Shown: positions 1-12,480 of the stretch, in pieces | Numbering within the stretch: position 1 is the stretch's first letter | Layout: every line of letters starts with the position of its first letter | Assembly (NCBI RefSeq): GCF_012395255.1 | Contig: NZ_JAAZQD010000001.1 | Coordinates: 186,001-250,000, forward strand | From: Oleiagrimonas citrea | GTDB lineage: Bacteria; Pseudomonadota; Gammaproteobacteria; Xanthomonadales; Rhodanobacteraceae | DNA: 64,000 nt | Direction of reading: 5' to 3' | Made by a program: the position numbers and the translations under genes | The notes under the pieces: generated by a model | Database searches by the model: none | What the model saw: only the letters and a program-made list of their open reading frames with translations | What the model was told of the DNA's origin: nothing

Positions 1-888
1 GATGTTGGTCTGCACGATGGCGACCAGATTACCGATCACCAGCGAGAGTACGGCCAGCACCGCCAGCATCAACTGCCACTGATGCAGCAGGTCGCCCGGA
101 CCGAACGCGCTCAGCAGACGGTAGGCCATACCAAAGGCGGCCAGCTTGGAAGCGGAGGCGACGAAGGTCACTGTCGCCGTCGGCGCGCCCTGGTAGACGT
201 CCGGCAGCCACATGTGGAACGGCGCCGCGCCCAGCTTGAAGGCGATGCCCACGATCATGAAGATCAGACCGAAGCGCAGCAGATTCGGCATGTCCGTCTG
301 CATCGCCGCAGCGTGCAGATGCGCCAGATCCAGCGTGCCCGTGGCGCCGTAGATCATCGACATGCCGTACAGCAGCGAACCGGAGGCCAGCGCGCCCAGC
401 ACGAAGTATTTGATCGCCGCTTCCGAAGACAGGCGCGAATCGCGATTGAACGCTACCAGCGCATACGAGGACAGCGTCAGCAGCTCCAGCCCCAGGTACA
501 CGGTGATCAGGCTGCCGGCGGAAACCAGCAGCATCACGCCCAGCACCGCGAACAGCGTCAGCACGTAGAACTCGCCGTGCCACAGCTTGCGGTCCTTGAG
601 GTACGGGCGCGAGAACACGAACACCAGCAGCACCGAAATCAGCGCGAACAGGCTGAGAATCTCGCTGACGCGATCGCGGATGAACATCCCTCCGAAAGCG
701 CTCAACGCGTGCGGCGGCTGACCGGTGACCACCAGAAACCCGGTGATCGCGGTGATCGCAATGGCCAACCAGTGGGTCGCGTTGCGCTGTTCCTCGCGGA
801 TGAACGCGTCCATCAGCAGCAGCACGCACACCGCCGCGACCAGGTAGATCTCCGGCAGGAGGATGAGTATGTCGTTCCAGCTCAGCAT
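1..888 (-). CDS. nuoN: NADH-quinone oxidoreductase subunit N (3' end outside window)
   Basis: Proton-pumping membrane subunit of respiratory complex I. The reading frame opens at an ATG at 888 and stays open to the window edge, giving 296 N-terminal residues; E. coli NuoN has about 485, so roughly the last third is missing. The start MLSWNDILILLPEIYL is a typical NuoN beginning. Later segments carry the antiporter-like signatures GLELLTLSSYALVA and AAPFHMWLPDVYQGAP. It is the last gene of the nuo operon, 10 bp after nuoM. Long open frames on both strands here are shadows caused by high GC. Confidence 0.96.
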   Translation of the reverse strand, partial: MLSWNDILILLPEIYLVAAVCVLLLMDAFIREEQRNATHWLAIAITAITGFLVVTGQPPHALSAFGGMFIRDRVSEILSLFALISVLLVFVFSRPYLKDRKLWHGEFYVLTLFAVLGVMLLVSAGSLITVYLGLELLTLSSYALVAFNRDSRLSSEAAIKYFVLGALASGSLLYGMSMIYGATGTLDLAHLHAAAMQTDMPNLLRFGLIFMIVGIAFKLGAAPFHMWLPDVYQGAPTATVTFVASASKLAAFGMAYRLLSAFGPGDLLHQWQLMLAVLAVLSLVIGNLVAIVQTNI

Positions 889-898
889 GCGGCAGTCC

Positions 899-2407
899 TC
901 AGATCTTGCTGATGGCCAGTTGTTGCACCAGATGGTCGATCGAGCCGCCCATCAGATGCACCAGAGGCTGCGGCCACACGCCGATGGCGAGCACCACCAC
1001 CGCGAACGCCGTCAGCACGAAAGCCTCTCGGCCATTGATGTCCTTCATCGCGGCAACCTTCTCGTTGGTCACCTTGCCCCACACCACGCGCTTGACCAGC
1101 CACAGGGTGTAGGCCGCGCCGATGATGAGCGTGAAGGCGGCGATCAGCGCGATCCACGGGTTGGCGCTGAAGCTGGCCAGAATCACCATGAATTCGCCGA
1201 CGAAACCGCTGGTGCCCGGCAGGCCGCAGTTGGCCATGGCGAAGAACACCATGAAGAAGGTGAACCACGGCATCACGTTCACCAGACCGCCGTAGTCCTT
1301 GATCATGCGGGTGTGCAGGCGGTCGTACATCACGCCGATGCACGAGAACATGGCGCCCGACACGAAACCGTGCGACATCATCTGCACCATCGCGCCCTGC
1401 ACGCCCAGGTTGGCCGCGTCCACGTTGCCCAGGTCACGCACCAGCATGAAGGCGATGAAGATGCCCAGGGTGACGAAGCCCATGTGCGCGATGGACGAAT
1501 ACGCCACCAGCTTCTTCATGTCCTCCTGCACCAGCGCCACGTAGCCGATGTAGACCACCGGAATCAGGCTCAGCACGATCACCAGCCAGGCGTAGTGCGC
1601 CGAGGCGTCCGGCACGATCGGCAGCGAGAAGCGCAGGAAACCGTAGCCACCCACCTTCAGCATCACCGCCGCCAGCACCACTGAACCGCCGGTCGGCGCC
1701 TCGACGTGGGCGTCGGGCAGCCAGGTGTGCACCGGCACCATCGGGATCTTGATGGCGAACGCAATCAGGAAGGCGAAGAACAGCCAGCTCTGCTCCTTCA
1801 TGGTCAGCGGCAGATGCGCCAGTGTGGCCATGTCGAAGGTTCCGGCCTTGTGATACAGGTAAATCAGGCCGACCAGCATGAAGATCGAGCCGAGGAACGT
1901 GTAGATGAAGAACTTCAGCGTCGCGTACACGCGGCGCGGCCCGCCCCAGATGCCGATGAGGATGAACATCGGAATCAGCATGGCCTCGAAGAACACGTAG
2001 AACAGCAGCGCGTCGGTGGCGCAGAACACACCGATCAGCAGGCCTTCCAATACCAGCATGGCGGCCATGTACTGATGCGGCTTGTTGTCCTTGATGACGT
2101 CCCAGGCACCAACGATGACCAGCACGCCGACGAAGCTCGTCAGCAGGATCAACGCCACCGAGATGCCGTCCACGCCCAACGCGTAATTGACATGCAGCGA
2201 GGCGATCCACGGGGTGGATTCAACCAGCTGCATGACCGCGCCGTCCGTGTGGTAGGCCGGCAGCAGGAACAGGCTGGCCACAAACGTCGCGACCGCGACG
2301 GCCAGAGCGATCCAGCGACTGGCGCTGCCGCGCGCACCGGCGATCAGCACCGGCACGGCACCGGCCATGGGCAGCCAGATCAGCAGGCTAAGCAGATGAT
2401 TCGACAT
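899..2407 (-). CDS. nuoM: NADH-quinone oxidoreductase subunit M
   Basis: Antiporter-like proton-pumping subunit of complex I, 502 residues, the normal family length, with about 14 predicted membrane helices. The conserved channel residues are visible: E141 in FFEAMLIPMF, K220 in FAIKIPMVPVHTWLPDAH, and K251 in AAVMLKVGGYGF; these match the glutamate and lysines essential in E. coli NuoM. ATG start at 2407. It lies 22 bp after nuoL and 10 bp before nuoN on the same transcript. Confidence 0.98.
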   Translation of the reverse strand: MSNHLLSLLIWLPMAGAVPVLIAGARGSASRWIALAVAVATFVASLFLLPAYHTDGAVMQLVESTPWIASLHVNYALGVDGISVALILLTSFVGVLVIVGAWDVIKDNKPHQYMAAMLVLEGLLIGVFCATDALLFYVFFEAMLIPMFILIGIWGGPRRVYATLKFFIYTFLGSIFMLVGLIYLYHKAGTFDMATLAHLPLTMKEQSWLFFAFLIAFAIKIPMVPVHTWLPDAHVEAPTGGSVVLAAVMLKVGGYGFLRFSLPIVPDASAHYAWLVIVLSLIPVVYIGYVALVQEDMKKLVAYSSIAHMGFVTLGIFIAFMLVRDLGNVDAANLGVQGAMVQMMSHGFVSGAMFSCIGVMYDRLHTRMIKDYGGLVNVMPWFTFFMVFFAMANCGLPGTSGFVGEFMVILASFSANPWIALIAAFTLIIGAAYTLWLVKRVVWGKVTNEKVAAMKDINGREAFVLTAFAVVVLAIGVWPQPLVHLMGGSIDHLVQQLAISKI

Positions 2408-2429
2408 AGGTCCTTGCTTCCCTGATTGC

Positions 2430-4457
<2,028 letters not shown>

Positions 4458-4463
4458 GTGCCC

Positions 4464-4769
4464 TTAACCCTTCATCGAATCGATTTCGGCGATGTTGATC
4501 GTGCTGCGATTGCGGAACAGCAGCGTCAGGATCGCCAGGCCGATGGCCGTTTCGGCCGCCGCCACGGTGAGAATGAAGAACACGAACACCTGCCCTGCCA
4601 CGTCGCCACTGAAGCGCGAGAAGGCGACAAAGTTGATGTTCACCGCCAGCAGCATCAACTCGATCGACATCAGCAGCACGATGACGTTCTTGCGGTTGAT
4701 GAAGATGCCGGCCACGGCGATGCAGAACAGCACGGCGCCGAGCACGATGAAATGCGAAAGCGTGATCAT
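4464..4769 (-). CDS. nuoK: NADH-quinone oxidoreductase subunit K
   Basis: Small three-helix membrane subunit of complex I, 101 residues, the expected size. The two buried glutamates of the proton path are present at E37 ([11 protein letters not shown]) and E73 ([12 protein letters not shown]). Its ATG overlaps the nuoJ stop codon in an ATGA arrangement at 4766-4769, suggesting translational coupling. Confidence 0.98.
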   Translation of the reverse strand: MITLSHFIVLGAVLFCIAVAGIFINRKNVIVLLMSIELMLLAVNINFVAFSRFSGDVAGQVFVFFILTVAAAETAIGLAILTLLFRNRSTINIAEIDSMKG

Positions 4770-5392
4770 GATTCGGACTCCTGCGGACGCTCGGCATCCA
4801 TCTTCACGACGCGGACGCGGTCGCGATTGCTCACGCGCACCTGGTCGCCCGGGTTCTGTCGGCGGGTCAGCGGCTTGTGGCGCAGCGTCAGCACCACGGC
4901 TGCGATCAGGCCGACGGTAAGAATCAGCGCCGCGATCTCGAACGGAAGCAGGAAGCGCGTGTACAGCGCCTGCCCCAGCCAGGCGGTGTTCGACATGCCC
5001 GCGGCGGCGGCCGGATCCGGCCCCATCGTCATCACGTGCATGGCGCGCACGCCGATCAGCGCAAGCATCTCCACCAGCATCACGGCAGCCACGATGATGC
5101 CGACCGGCAGATACTTGATGAAGCCTTCGCGCATGCGTTCGAGGTTGATGTCCAGCATCATCACCACGAACAGGAACAGCACCATCACCGCACCGACGTA
5201 GACCACGATCAGCGCGATGGCCAGGAACTCGGCCTGCGCCAGCAGCCAGATGCTGGCGACACTGAAGAAGGTCAGCACCAGCGACAGCACCGCGTGCACG
5301 CTGTTGCGCAGGGTGATCACCATCAGCGCCGAAGCCACGGCCACGGCGCCAAAGGCGTAGAAACAGATCAATTGCAGTAGCTGTGCGCTCAC
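4766..5392 (-). CDS. nuoJ: NADH-quinone oxidoreductase subunit J
   Basis: Membrane subunit J of complex I. I place the start at the GTG at 5392 ([16 protein letters not shown]): GGAGAA lies just upstream, and the resulting 208 residues fit the family. A longer frame reaching 5506 adds a basic, non-membrane leader that does not look like NuoJ. Five predicted membrane helices, including the conserved [23 protein letters not shown] segment that contains the pi-bulge helix in known structures. The C-terminus is a charged tail. Confidence 0.95.
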   Translation of the reverse strand: MSAQLLQLICFYAFGAVAVASALMVITLRNSVHAVLSLVLTFFSVASIWLLAQAEFLAIALIVVYVGAVMVLFLFVVMMLDINLERMREGFIKYLPVGIIVAAVMLVEMLALIGVRAMHVMTMGPDPAAAAGMSNTAWLGQALYTRFLLPFEIAALILTVGLIAAVVLTLRHKPLTRRQNPGDQVRVSNRDRVRVVKMDAERPQESES

Positions 5393-5447
5393 TTCACTTC
5401 TCCAGCCAGCCGCGCGTATGTCGTTCGATTCATGTCGTCCATGCCCC

Positions 5448-5939
5448 TCAGCGGTAGGCCGCGTCCTGAGCGCGGTCGGCAGCGATTTCCTGCTCGTAGC
5501 GATCACCGATGGCCAGCAGCTGCTGCTTGGTCACGACGTTCTCGCCACGCTGTTCGAAGTGGTACTCATGTACCGAGGTCTCGACGATGGAGTCCACCGG
5601 GCAACTCTCTTCGCAGAAGCCGCAGTAGATGCACTTGAACAGGTCGATGTCGTAGCGCGTGGTGCGCCGCTGGCCATCGCTTTCGCGCGGCGCGGAATCG
5701 ATGGTGATCGCCAGCGCCGGGCACACCGCCTCGCACAGCTTGCAGGCGATGCAACGCTCTTCGCCGTTGGCGTAGCGACGCAGCGCATGCAGCCCGCGGA
5801 AGCGGTTCGACTTCGGGATGTGCTCCATCGGGAAGCGCATCGTGTACTTGGGCTTGAACATGTAGCGCAGCGTCAGGCCCATGCCCTGGAACATCTCGAT
5901 GAGCAGCAGGCTCTTGAAGTAGCTAGTGATTCGGGACAT
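5448..5939 (-). CDS. nuoI: NADH-quinone oxidoreductase subunit I
   Basis: Peripheral-arm subunit of complex I carrying two [4Fe-4S] clusters (N6a and N6b). Ligands are visible as C63-x2-C66-x2-C69-x3-C73 ([11 protein letters not shown]) and C103-x2-C106-x2-C109-x3-C113 ([11 protein letters not shown]). Length 163 residues is typical. ATG start at 5939, 6 bp after nuoH. It passes electrons towards NuoB and the quinone site. Confidence 0.98.
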   Translation of the reverse strand: MSRITSYFKSLLLIEMFQGMGLTLRYMFKPKYTMRFPMEHIPKSNRFRGLHALRRYANGEERCIACKLCEAVCPALAITIDSAPRESDGQRRTTRYDIDLFKCIYCGFCEESCPVDSIVETSVHEYHFEQRGENVVTKQQLLAIGDRYEQEIAADRAQDAAYR

Positions 5940-5945
5940 GTCTGA

Positions 5946-6968
5946 TCAACCTCCGATCGTGACCCAGCCGAAGTACTTCATGCAGCCGGCTACGAGCACC
6001 CAGACGATCGTGATCGGAATGAACACCTTCCAGCCCAGACGCATGATCTGGTCATAGCGATAGCGCGGGAAGGTGGCGCGGAACCACAGGAAGAAGAACG
6101 AGAAGATGAAGGCCTTGGCGAACAGCCACAGGATGCTCCCGTGACCGATCCAGCCCCACGAGACCGGGAACGGACTCAGCCAGCCGCCCATGAACAGCAC
6201 GGCTGCCAAGAAGCTGATCAGGATCATGTTGGCGTATTCGGCCAGGAAGAAGATCGCAAAGGCCGAACCCGAATACTCGACGTGGAAGCCGGCGACGATT
6301 TCCGACTCGCCTTCGGCGACGTCGAACGGCGCGCGGTTGGTCTCGGCCACGCCGGAGATCCAGTAGATCACGAACACCGGCAGCAGCGGAAGCCAGAACC
6401 AGTCGAAGATGCCCTTCGGACCGGCCTGCGCGTCGACGATGGCGGTCAGGTTCAGGCTGCCGGCCAGCACCAGCACGCAGACCAGCGCCATGCCCATGGC
6501 CAGTTCGTAAGAGATCACCTGCGCCGCCGAACGCATCGCACCGAGCAGCGCGTAGCGCGAGTTCGACGCCCAGCCCGCCAGGATAATGCCGTAGACGCCC
6601 ACCGAACTCATCGCCAGCAGGTACAGCACGCCGGCGTTGACGTTGGCCAGCACCATGCCCTGATCGAACGGCACCACGGCCCAGGCCGCCAATGCCGGAA
6701 TCAGCGCCAGCAGCGGCGCCAGGAAGAACAGGAACTTGTTGGCGTTGGTCGGGACAAGGACTTCCTTGATCAGCAGCTTGACCACGTCGGCGAAGGCCTG
6801 GAACAGGCCCAGCGGACCGATCTTGTTCGGCCCCATGCGCACGTGCATCCAGCCGATGACCTTGCGTTCCCAGTACACGAACATGGCCACCGTCAGAACC
6901 ACCGGCAGCATGATCGCGAAGATCAGCAGGACCGGAACAAGCACCTCGTGAAACAGCAGGTCGGCCAT
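5946..6968 (-). CDS. nuoH: NADH-quinone oxidoreductase subunit H
   Basis: Membrane subunit lining the quinone chamber of complex I, 340 residues with eight to nine predicted helices. Family signatures are present: [21 protein letters not shown] near the N-terminus, [22 protein letters not shown] in the charged cytoplasmic loop, and [18 protein letters not shown] near the end. ATG start at 6968, 3 bp after the nuoG stop. Confidence 0.98.
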   Translation of the reverse strand: MADLLFHEVLVPVLLIFAIMLPVVLTVAMFVYWERKVIGWMHVRMGPNKIGPLGLFQAFADVVKLLIKEVLVPTNANKFLFFLAPLLALIPALAAWAVVPFDQGMVLANVNAGVLYLLAMSSVGVYGIILAGWASNSRYALLGAMRSAAQVISYELAMGMALVCVLVLAGSLNLTAIVDAQAGPKGIFDWFWLPLLPVFVIYWISGVAETNRAPFDVAEGESEIVAGFHVEYSGSAFAIFFLAEYANMILISFLAAVLFMGGWLSPFPVSWGWIGHGSILWLFAKAFIFSFFFLWFRATFPRYRYDQIMRLGWKVFIPITIVWVLVAGCMKYFGWVTIGG

Positions 6969-6971
6969 GGG

Positions 6972-9308
6972 TTACGCCTTGCTAAGAGTGAGGGCTGCGC
7001 CATACGGCGGCAGCGAAGCGGTATCCGCATAGGCGGACTCGATCCAGGCGGCGCCGACCGGCACCGCGTCATCCACGACCACCGGCAACACGCGCGTTTC
7101 GCCAACACGTGCCCGGCCACCGTCGACAAGTCCCAGACGGGACGCGTCGTCGGCATGCAAGCGCAGGGCGGCGCCGCGGGTCAGCGGATGGTCGTTCAGC
7201 GCCTTCGCGCGACGCAACACGGCATCACTGCGGTAGATCGGCATGCTGGCGATGCGCGTCAGGCCGGAGGCCGCGGCACCGCGTTCGCACAGACCATCGA
7301 CCACGGCCGGCTCGGATGTATGCATCTCGGCGCGAAGGCCGGCGAAATCGTCGAAACCGAAACCCTCGATCGCGAGTTCGCCGCCGATGGCGCGAAGAAT
7401 CTTCCATCCGGCCCGAGCCTGACCCGGCGCGGTCGCGCCGGCGGGCTGCGATTGCTCGATGCCGTCCACGTTGGTCAACGTGGCGTCGATTTCCGGCAGC
7501 AGCGCCAGCGGCAGGATCACGTCGGCGACATCGCGCAGGCTGCGACCGGCGTAGGCGCTGAAGGCGACCACGGTGTTCGCACCCAACAGCGACTGCATCG
7601 CCGTGGCATCGTCAGCAAAGTCGTACGGCATGTCCACGCCGTACAGCACGTAGGCGTCACGCGGCTGCGCCAGCATGGCGCGAGCATCGAGACCGCCCTC
7701 GCCCGGCAGCACGTCGCCGCGCGCCAGGCCGACCGCATTCGCGCCCAACGGGATTTCGTTGAAACCGGCCTGCGCGGCTTCGGCGACATAGCGCGCGGCC
7801 GCGCGCAGCCAGGATGCCTGCGGATGCGTGGCGGCCATTTCGCCGAACACCACCACGGCCTGCGAAGCCTTGCTCAAGGCATCGAAGGCCGCCTCGGCCG
7901 CGGCATCGCTCTCGACGCTGCTCAGTACCTCGGCCAGCGCCGACGACGGCTTCAGCTCGCTCTTGGCCGCGGCGACCTTGGCGATCGCCAGTACCGCCTG
8001 AGGCAGATGCTGCGGGGCGACCGTGGTCTCGCCGGCCAGCGCATAGCCCTGATCGATCTTGAGGCTGCCGACCGCGTGGACGGCGGCGCCGTGACGCACG
8101 GCCTGACGCAGACGATGGCCGAGCAACGGCATCTCGTGACGCAGGTTGCTGCCGACCAGCAGCGCCGCGCCGACCTTGTCCATCTCGGCGACCGGCGTGC
8201 CGAACGTGCGCGCCACGGGTGCGTCGGCGAAATCGACCGTGCGCAGACGGTGATCGATGTGCGCGCTGCCCAGGCCCTTGGCCAGACGGCGCAGCAGATC
8301 GCCTTCTTCGTTGCTGGTGAAGGGGCTGACCAGGAAACCGATGTCCTGTCCCGCTTCGCGCAGCGCGTCGACGGCCGCCTTCAGGGCCACGTCCCACTGC
8401 ACTTCGTGCCAGGTGCCGTCGCGCTTGACCATCGGCACGTGCAGACGATCGTCGGCGTACAGCCCCTGATGGCTGTAGCGATCACGATCGGACAGCCAGC
8501 ATTCGTTGATCGATTCGTTGTCACGCGGCACCGTGCGCAGCACTTCGCCGCGGCGCGTATGCAGCCACAGGTTCGAGCCCAGCGCATCGTGGTAGCCGAT
8601 GGACGGACGCGCCAGCAGTTCCCAGGCGCGGGCCTGGAACTGGAACGGCTTGTTGGTCAGCGCGCCGACCGGGCACACGTCGATGATGTTGCCGCCGATC
8701 TCGCTGTCGATGGACTTGCCGATGTAGGTGCCGATTTCCAGACGCTCGCCGCGGTTCATGCCACCCAGTTCGTAGGTGCCGGCGATCTCACCCATGAAGC
8801 GCACGCAGCGCGTGCACTGGATGCAGCGGGTCATCTCGGTGGCGATCAGCGGGCCGAGATTCTCGTCGGCGACCGTGCGCTTGCGCTCGGTGTAACGGCT
8901 GACGGAACGGCCGTAGCCCAGCGCCACGTCCTGCAGCTCGCACTCGCCGCCCTGATCGCAGATCGGGCAGTCCAGCGGATGATTGATGAGCAGGAACTCC
9001 ATCACGTCACGCTGCCAGTGCAACGCCTTGTCCGAACGCGTGGAGACCTTCATGCCCTCGCCCACCGGCGTGGCGCAGGCCGGCTGCGGCTTGGGAATCG
9101 CGCGACCGCCCATCTCCACCTCGACCAGACACTGCCGGCAGTTGGCGGCGATGGCCAGTTTCGGGTGATAGCAGAAACGCGGAATCGTGATCCCGGCCTT
9201 GTCGGCGGCCTGGATGATCATCGAACCCTTGGGCACCTGCATGGCCTTGCCATCGATCTCGATGTTGACCATGTCCGGCGGAGTGTTATTGGCGGGCTGC
9301 GCACTCAT
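6972..9308 (-). CDS. nuoG: NADH-quinone oxidoreductase subunit G
   Basis: Large iron-sulfur subunit of the NADH dehydrogenase arm, 778 residues. I chose the ATG at 9308 (MSAQPANNTPPDMVNIEIDG): it overlaps the nuoF TAA by one base (TAATG) and puts the ferredoxin domain at the N-terminus. Ligands run in order: [2Fe-2S] cysteines 46, 57, 60 and 78; the His-Cys3 site HPLDCPICDQGGECELQ; then CIQCTRCVRF and CPVGAL of the next [4Fe-4S] cluster. The C-terminal two thirds is a molybdopterin-oxidoreductase-like fold that carries no molybdenum in complex I. Confidence 0.97.
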   Translation of the reverse strand: MSAQPANNTPPDMVNIEIDGKAMQVPKGSMIIQAADKAGITIPRFCYHPKLAIAANCRQCLVEVEMGGRAIPKPQPACATPVGEGMKVSTRSDKALHWQRDVMEFLLINHPLDCPICDQGGECELQDVALGYGRSVSRYTERKRTVADENLGPLIATEMTRCIQCTRCVRFMGEIAGTYELGGMNRGERLEIGTYIGKSIDSEIGGNIIDVCPVGALTNKPFQFQARAWELLARPSIGYHDALGSNLWLHTRRGEVLRTVPRDNESINECWLSDRDRYSHQGLYADDRLHVPMVKRDGTWHEVQWDVALKAAVDALREAGQDIGFLVSPFTSNEEGDLLRRLAKGLGSAHIDHRLRTVDFADAPVARTFGTPVAEMDKVGAALLVGSNLRHEMPLLGHRLRQAVRHGAAVHAVGSLKIDQGYALAGETTVAPQHLPQAVLAIAKVAAAKSELKPSSALAEVLSSVESDAAAEAAFDALSKASQAVVVFGEMAATHPQASWLRAAARYVAEAAQAGFNEIPLGANAVGLARGDVLPGEGGLDARAMLAQPRDAYVLYGVDMPYDFADDATAMQSLLGANTVVAFSAYAGRSLRDVADVILPLALLPEIDATLTNVDGIEQSQPAGATAPGQARAGWKILRAIGGELAIEGFGFDDFAGLRAEMHTSEPAVVDGLCERGAAASGLTRIASMPIYRSDAVLRRAKALNDHPLTRGAALRLHADDASRLGLVDGGRARVGETRVLPVVVDDAVPVGAAWIESAYADTASLPPYGAALTLSKA

Positions 9309-10618
9309 TATGCGGCGACTCCCAGCTTGTCTTCGGTCATCGAACGGCCGTGCTCGACGAAATATTCGAACTCGTCCCAGAAGTGGTGCAGGAAGCCCTG
9401 CACCGGCCACGCGGCGGCTTCGCCGAAGGCACAGATGGTATGGCCCTCGATCTGACCCGCCACCGCCTTCAGGCGATGCAGATCTTCCTTGGTGCCCTTG
9501 CCCTCGACGATGCGCGACAGCACGCGGTACATCCAGCCGGTGCCCTCGCGGCATGGCGTGCACTGGCCGCAGGACTCCTTGAAGTAGAACTGCGAGATGC
9601 GGCGGCAGGCCTTGACCATGCAGGTGGTCTCGTCCATGACGATGACCGCGCCGGAACCGAGACCGGAACCCGCCTGCTGCAGGCTGTCGTAATCCATGGT
9701 GCAGTCAAGGATGACATCGGCCGGCAGCACCTTCATCGACGAACCGCCGGGAATCACGGCCTTGAGTTTGTTGCCGTTGCGCACGCCGCCGGCCATCTCC
9801 AGCAGCTCCTTGAAGGACGTGCCGAGACGGATTTCGAAGTTACCCGGATTATTGACGTGGCCGGACACCGAGAAGATCTTCGGACCGCCGTTGTTCGGCT
9901 TGCCCTGCTCCAGGAACCAGTCCGAGCCATTGCGCAGGATGGCCGGCACTGAAGCATAGGTCTCGGTGTTGTTGATGGTGGACGGCTTGCCGTACAGACC
10001 GAAGTTGGCCGGGAACGGCGGCTTGAAGCGCGGCTGGCCCTTCTTGCCTTCCAGCGACTCCATCAATGCGGTTTCCTCGCCGCAGATGTAGGCACCGGCG
10101 CCGAGCGCGTTATGAATGTCCACGTCGATGCCCGTGCCCTGGATGTTCTTGCCCAGCAGGCCGGCCTCGTAGGCTTCCTTCAGCGCCTCTTCGATATGCT
10201 CGAACGGTTCGTGGTGGAACTCGCCGCGCATGTAGTTGTAGGCGGCGGTCGAACCCGTCGCGTAGCACGCGATGGCCATGCCCTCGAGCACGGAATGCGG
10301 ATTGAAGCGGAGGATGTCGCGGTCCTTGCAGGTACCCGGCTCGGACTCGTCCGAGTTGCACAGGATGTACTTCTGCATGTCGCCCTTCGGCATGAAGGAC
10401 CACTTCAGCCCGGTCGGGAAGCCTGCGCCGCCGCGACCGCGCAGGCCGCTGGCCTTGACCGCGTCAATGATGGAAGCCGGATCCGGCTTCTCGGCCAGGA
10501 TCTTCTCCCAGGCCTTCCAGCCGCCGCTCGCGCGGTAGCTTTCCAGGGACCACGGCTTGTCGTGGTGCAGCGTCGTGTAGACGACCTGGTGCTGTTTGGG
10601 TTCGGGACCGTATGCCAT
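9308..10618 (-). CDS. nuoF: NADH-quinone oxidoreductase subunit F
   Basis: NADH-oxidising flavoprotein of complex I, 436 residues. The glycine-rich nucleotide/FMN site is GRGGAGFPTGLKW at residues 61-73, and the N3 [4Fe-4S] motif is SCGQCTPCREGTGW near residue 350. NADH enters here, reduces FMN, and electrons pass to the NuoE and NuoG clusters. ATG at 10618; the stop overlaps the nuoG start by one base. Confidence 0.98.
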   Translation of the reverse strand: MAYGPEPKQHQVVYTTLHHDKPWSLESYRASGGWKAWEKILAEKPDPASIIDAVKASGLRGRGGAGFPTGLKWSFMPKGDMQKYILCNSDESEPGTCKDRDILRFNPHSVLEGMAIACYATGSTAAYNYMRGEFHHEPFEHIEEALKEAYEAGLLGKNIQGTGIDVDIHNALGAGAYICGEETALMESLEGKKGQPRFKPPFPANFGLYGKPSTINNTETYASVPAILRNGSDWFLEQGKPNNGGPKIFSVSGHVNNPGNFEIRLGTSFKELLEMAGGVRNGNKLKAVIPGGSSMKVLPADVILDCTMDYDSLQQAGSGLGSGAVIVMDETTCMVKACRRISQFYFKESCGQCTPCREGTGWMYRVLSRIVEGKGTKEDLHRLKAVAGQIEGHTICAFGEAAAWPVQGFLHHFWDEFEYFVEHGRSMTEDKLGVAA

Positions 10619-10693
10619 GACCTTTACCTTTGCGATCCCGCCGCGGCGAGGATCCAGTCGCGGCCGTTCAGGGCCGCAGAATGCGAAATTGCG

Positions 10694-11221
10694 TCAATCG
10701 AGCTTGTCGAGAATCTCGTCGACCTTCTCCGGCGTCAGCTTCTCGTGATAGTGGCCATCGACCACCATCATCGGCGCGCCACAGCAGGCCGCCAGGCACT
10801 CTTCCTCGCGCTTGAGGTAGATACGCCCGTCCGGCGAACTCTCGCCCAGCTTCACCCCGTACTTGTTCTCGCAGTGACGCACGAGGTCCTCGGCGCCATT
10901 GAGCCAGCACGAGATGTTGGTGCAGATCGCCACGTTGTGACGACCGACCGGCTCCAGCTCGAACATCGAGTAGAACGTGGCGACCTCGTAGGCCCATACC
11001 GGCGGCAGGTCCAGATACTTGGCCACCGCGGCAATCAACTCGTCAGTCAGGTAACCGCCGTTCTGTACCTGCGCGGCGAACAGACTCTGGATCAACGCCG
11101 AGCGCTTGCGATCCTCGGGGAACTTGGCCGCCCAGTGATCCATGTGCTTGCGCGTGTCCTCGCTGAGGACGGCCTGCGGATCGACGTCGCGAACCTTGTC
11201 AAAATTACCGGTGGCTCTCAT
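10694..11221 (-). CDS. nuoE: NADH-quinone oxidoreductase subunit E
   Basis: Thioredoxin-like [2Fe-2S] (N1a) subunit, 175 residues. Cluster ligands are C100 and C105 (CTNISC) and C142 and C146 (CLAAC). The ATG start at 11221 overlaps the nuoD stop in an ATGA junction. The 75 bp between its stop and the nuoF start is the widest gap inside the operon apart from that between nuoJ and nuoI. Confidence 0.97.
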   Translation of the reverse strand: MRATGNFDKVRDVDPQAVLSEDTRKHMDHWAAKFPEDRKRSALIQSLFAAQVQNGGYLTDELIAAVAKYLDLPPVWAYEVATFYSMFELEPVGRHNVAICTNISCWLNGAEDLVRHCENKYGVKLGESSPDGRIYLKREEECLAACCGAPMMVVDGHYHEKLTPEKVDEILDKLD

Positions 11222-12477
11222 CGGTCGACCTCCCCGAACACCACATCATAGGTACCGATCATGGCGACCACGTCCGGCAGCATGTGGCCGGCGGTGATGG
11301 CATCCATGGACGAAAGATGCACGAAGCTCGGCGCGCGAACCTTCACGCGGAACGGCTTGTTGGCGCCGTCGGAAATCATGTACACACCGAACTCGCCCTT
11401 GGGGGCCTCGACTGCGGCATAGGTTTCGCCAGCCGGCACGCCGTAGCCCTCGGTGAACAGCTTGAAGTGATGGATCAGGGCTTCCATGTCGTGCTTCATG
11501 GCTTCGCGCGACGGCGGCGAGACCTTGAAGTTGTTGAGCATGACCGGACCCGAATGTTCGCGCAGCCACTTCACGCACTGCTTGATGATGCGATTGGACT
11601 GGCGCATCTCCTCGACACGCACCAGATAGCGGTCGTAGCAGTCGCCGTGGACGCCGACCGGGATGTCGAAGTCCATGTCCGCATAGGCGGCGTACGGCTG
11701 CTTCTTGCGCAGATCCCATTCGATGCCGGAACCGCGCAACATCGGACCGGTCATGCCCCAGGCCTGCGCCTGTTCCGGACTGATGATGCCGATGTCGACG
11801 GTGCGCTGCTTCCAGATGCGGTTGTTGGTCAGCAGATTCTCGTACTCGTCCACCTTCGACGGGAAGTCGTCGGTGAAAGCGTCGAGGAAGTCCAGCATGG
11901 AACCTTCACGCCACTGATTCAGGCGCTTGAGATCCGCACCCTTGTGCCAGCGTGACTCGTTGTACTGCGGCATCTTCGCCGGCAGGTCGCGATAGACACC
12001 GCCCGGACGGTAGTACGTCGCGTGCATGCGCGCGCCGGAGACCGCCTCGTAGCAGTCCATCAGCTCTTCGCGCTCGCGGAAGGCGTACAGGAACACAGCC
12101 ATGGCGCCGAGATCGAGCGCGTTCGAGCCGATCCACATCAGGTGGTTCAGGATGCGGGTGATCTCGTCGAACATCGTGCGGATATACTGCGCGCGGATCG
12201 GCGCCTCGATGCCCAGCAGATTCTCGATGGCGCGCACGTAGCCGTGCTCGTTGCACATCATCGACACGTAGTCGAGACGATCCATGTAGCCGATCGACTG
12301 ATTGAACGGCTTGGACTCGGCCAGTTTCTCGGTCGCGCGATGCAGCAGACCGATGTGCGGATCGGCCTTGACCACGGTCTCACCGTCCATCTCCAGCACC
12401 AGGCGCAGCACGCCGTGGGCGGCCGGATGCTGCGGGCCGAAGTTCATCGTGTAATTGCGGATTTCCTGAGCCGACAT
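11218..12477 (-). CDS. nuoD: NADH-quinone oxidoreductase subunit D
   Basis: 49-kDa-type subunit that forms the quinone pocket with NuoB. It has 419 residues and is not fused to NuoC. The N-terminal signature [22 protein letters not shown] carries the conserved His pair near the quinone, followed by [12 protein letters not shown]; the family C-terminus [12 protein letters not shown] is intact. ATG start at 12477, 3 bp after nuoC. Confidence 0.98.
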   Translation of the reverse strand: MSAQEIRNYTMNFGPQHPAAHGVLRLVLEMDGETVVKADPHIGLLHRATEKLAESKPFNQSIGYMDRLDYVSMMCNEHGYVRAIENLLGIEAPIRAQYIRTMFDEITRILNHLMWIGSNALDLGAMAVFLYAFREREELMDCYEAVSGARMHATYYRPGGVYRDLPAKMPQYNESRWHKGADLKRLNQWREGSMLDFLDAFTDDFPSKVDEYENLLTNNRIWKQRTVDIGIISPEQAQAWGMTGPMLRGSGIEWDLRKKQPYAAYADMDFDIPVGVHGDCYDRYLVRVEEMRQSNRIIKQCVKWLREHSGPVMLNNFKVSPPSREAMKHDMEALIHHFKLFTEGYGVPAGETYAAVEAPKGEFGVYMISDGANKPFRVKVRAPSFVHLSSMDAITAGHMLPDVVAMIGTYDVVFGEVDR

Positions 12478-12480
12478 CGC

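Noticed and set aside
6141-9455. Plus-strand open frame of about 1100 codons opposite nuoH and nuoG
   Set aside because: Antisense shadow; nuoG and nuoH are clear on the other strand with all cluster ligands.
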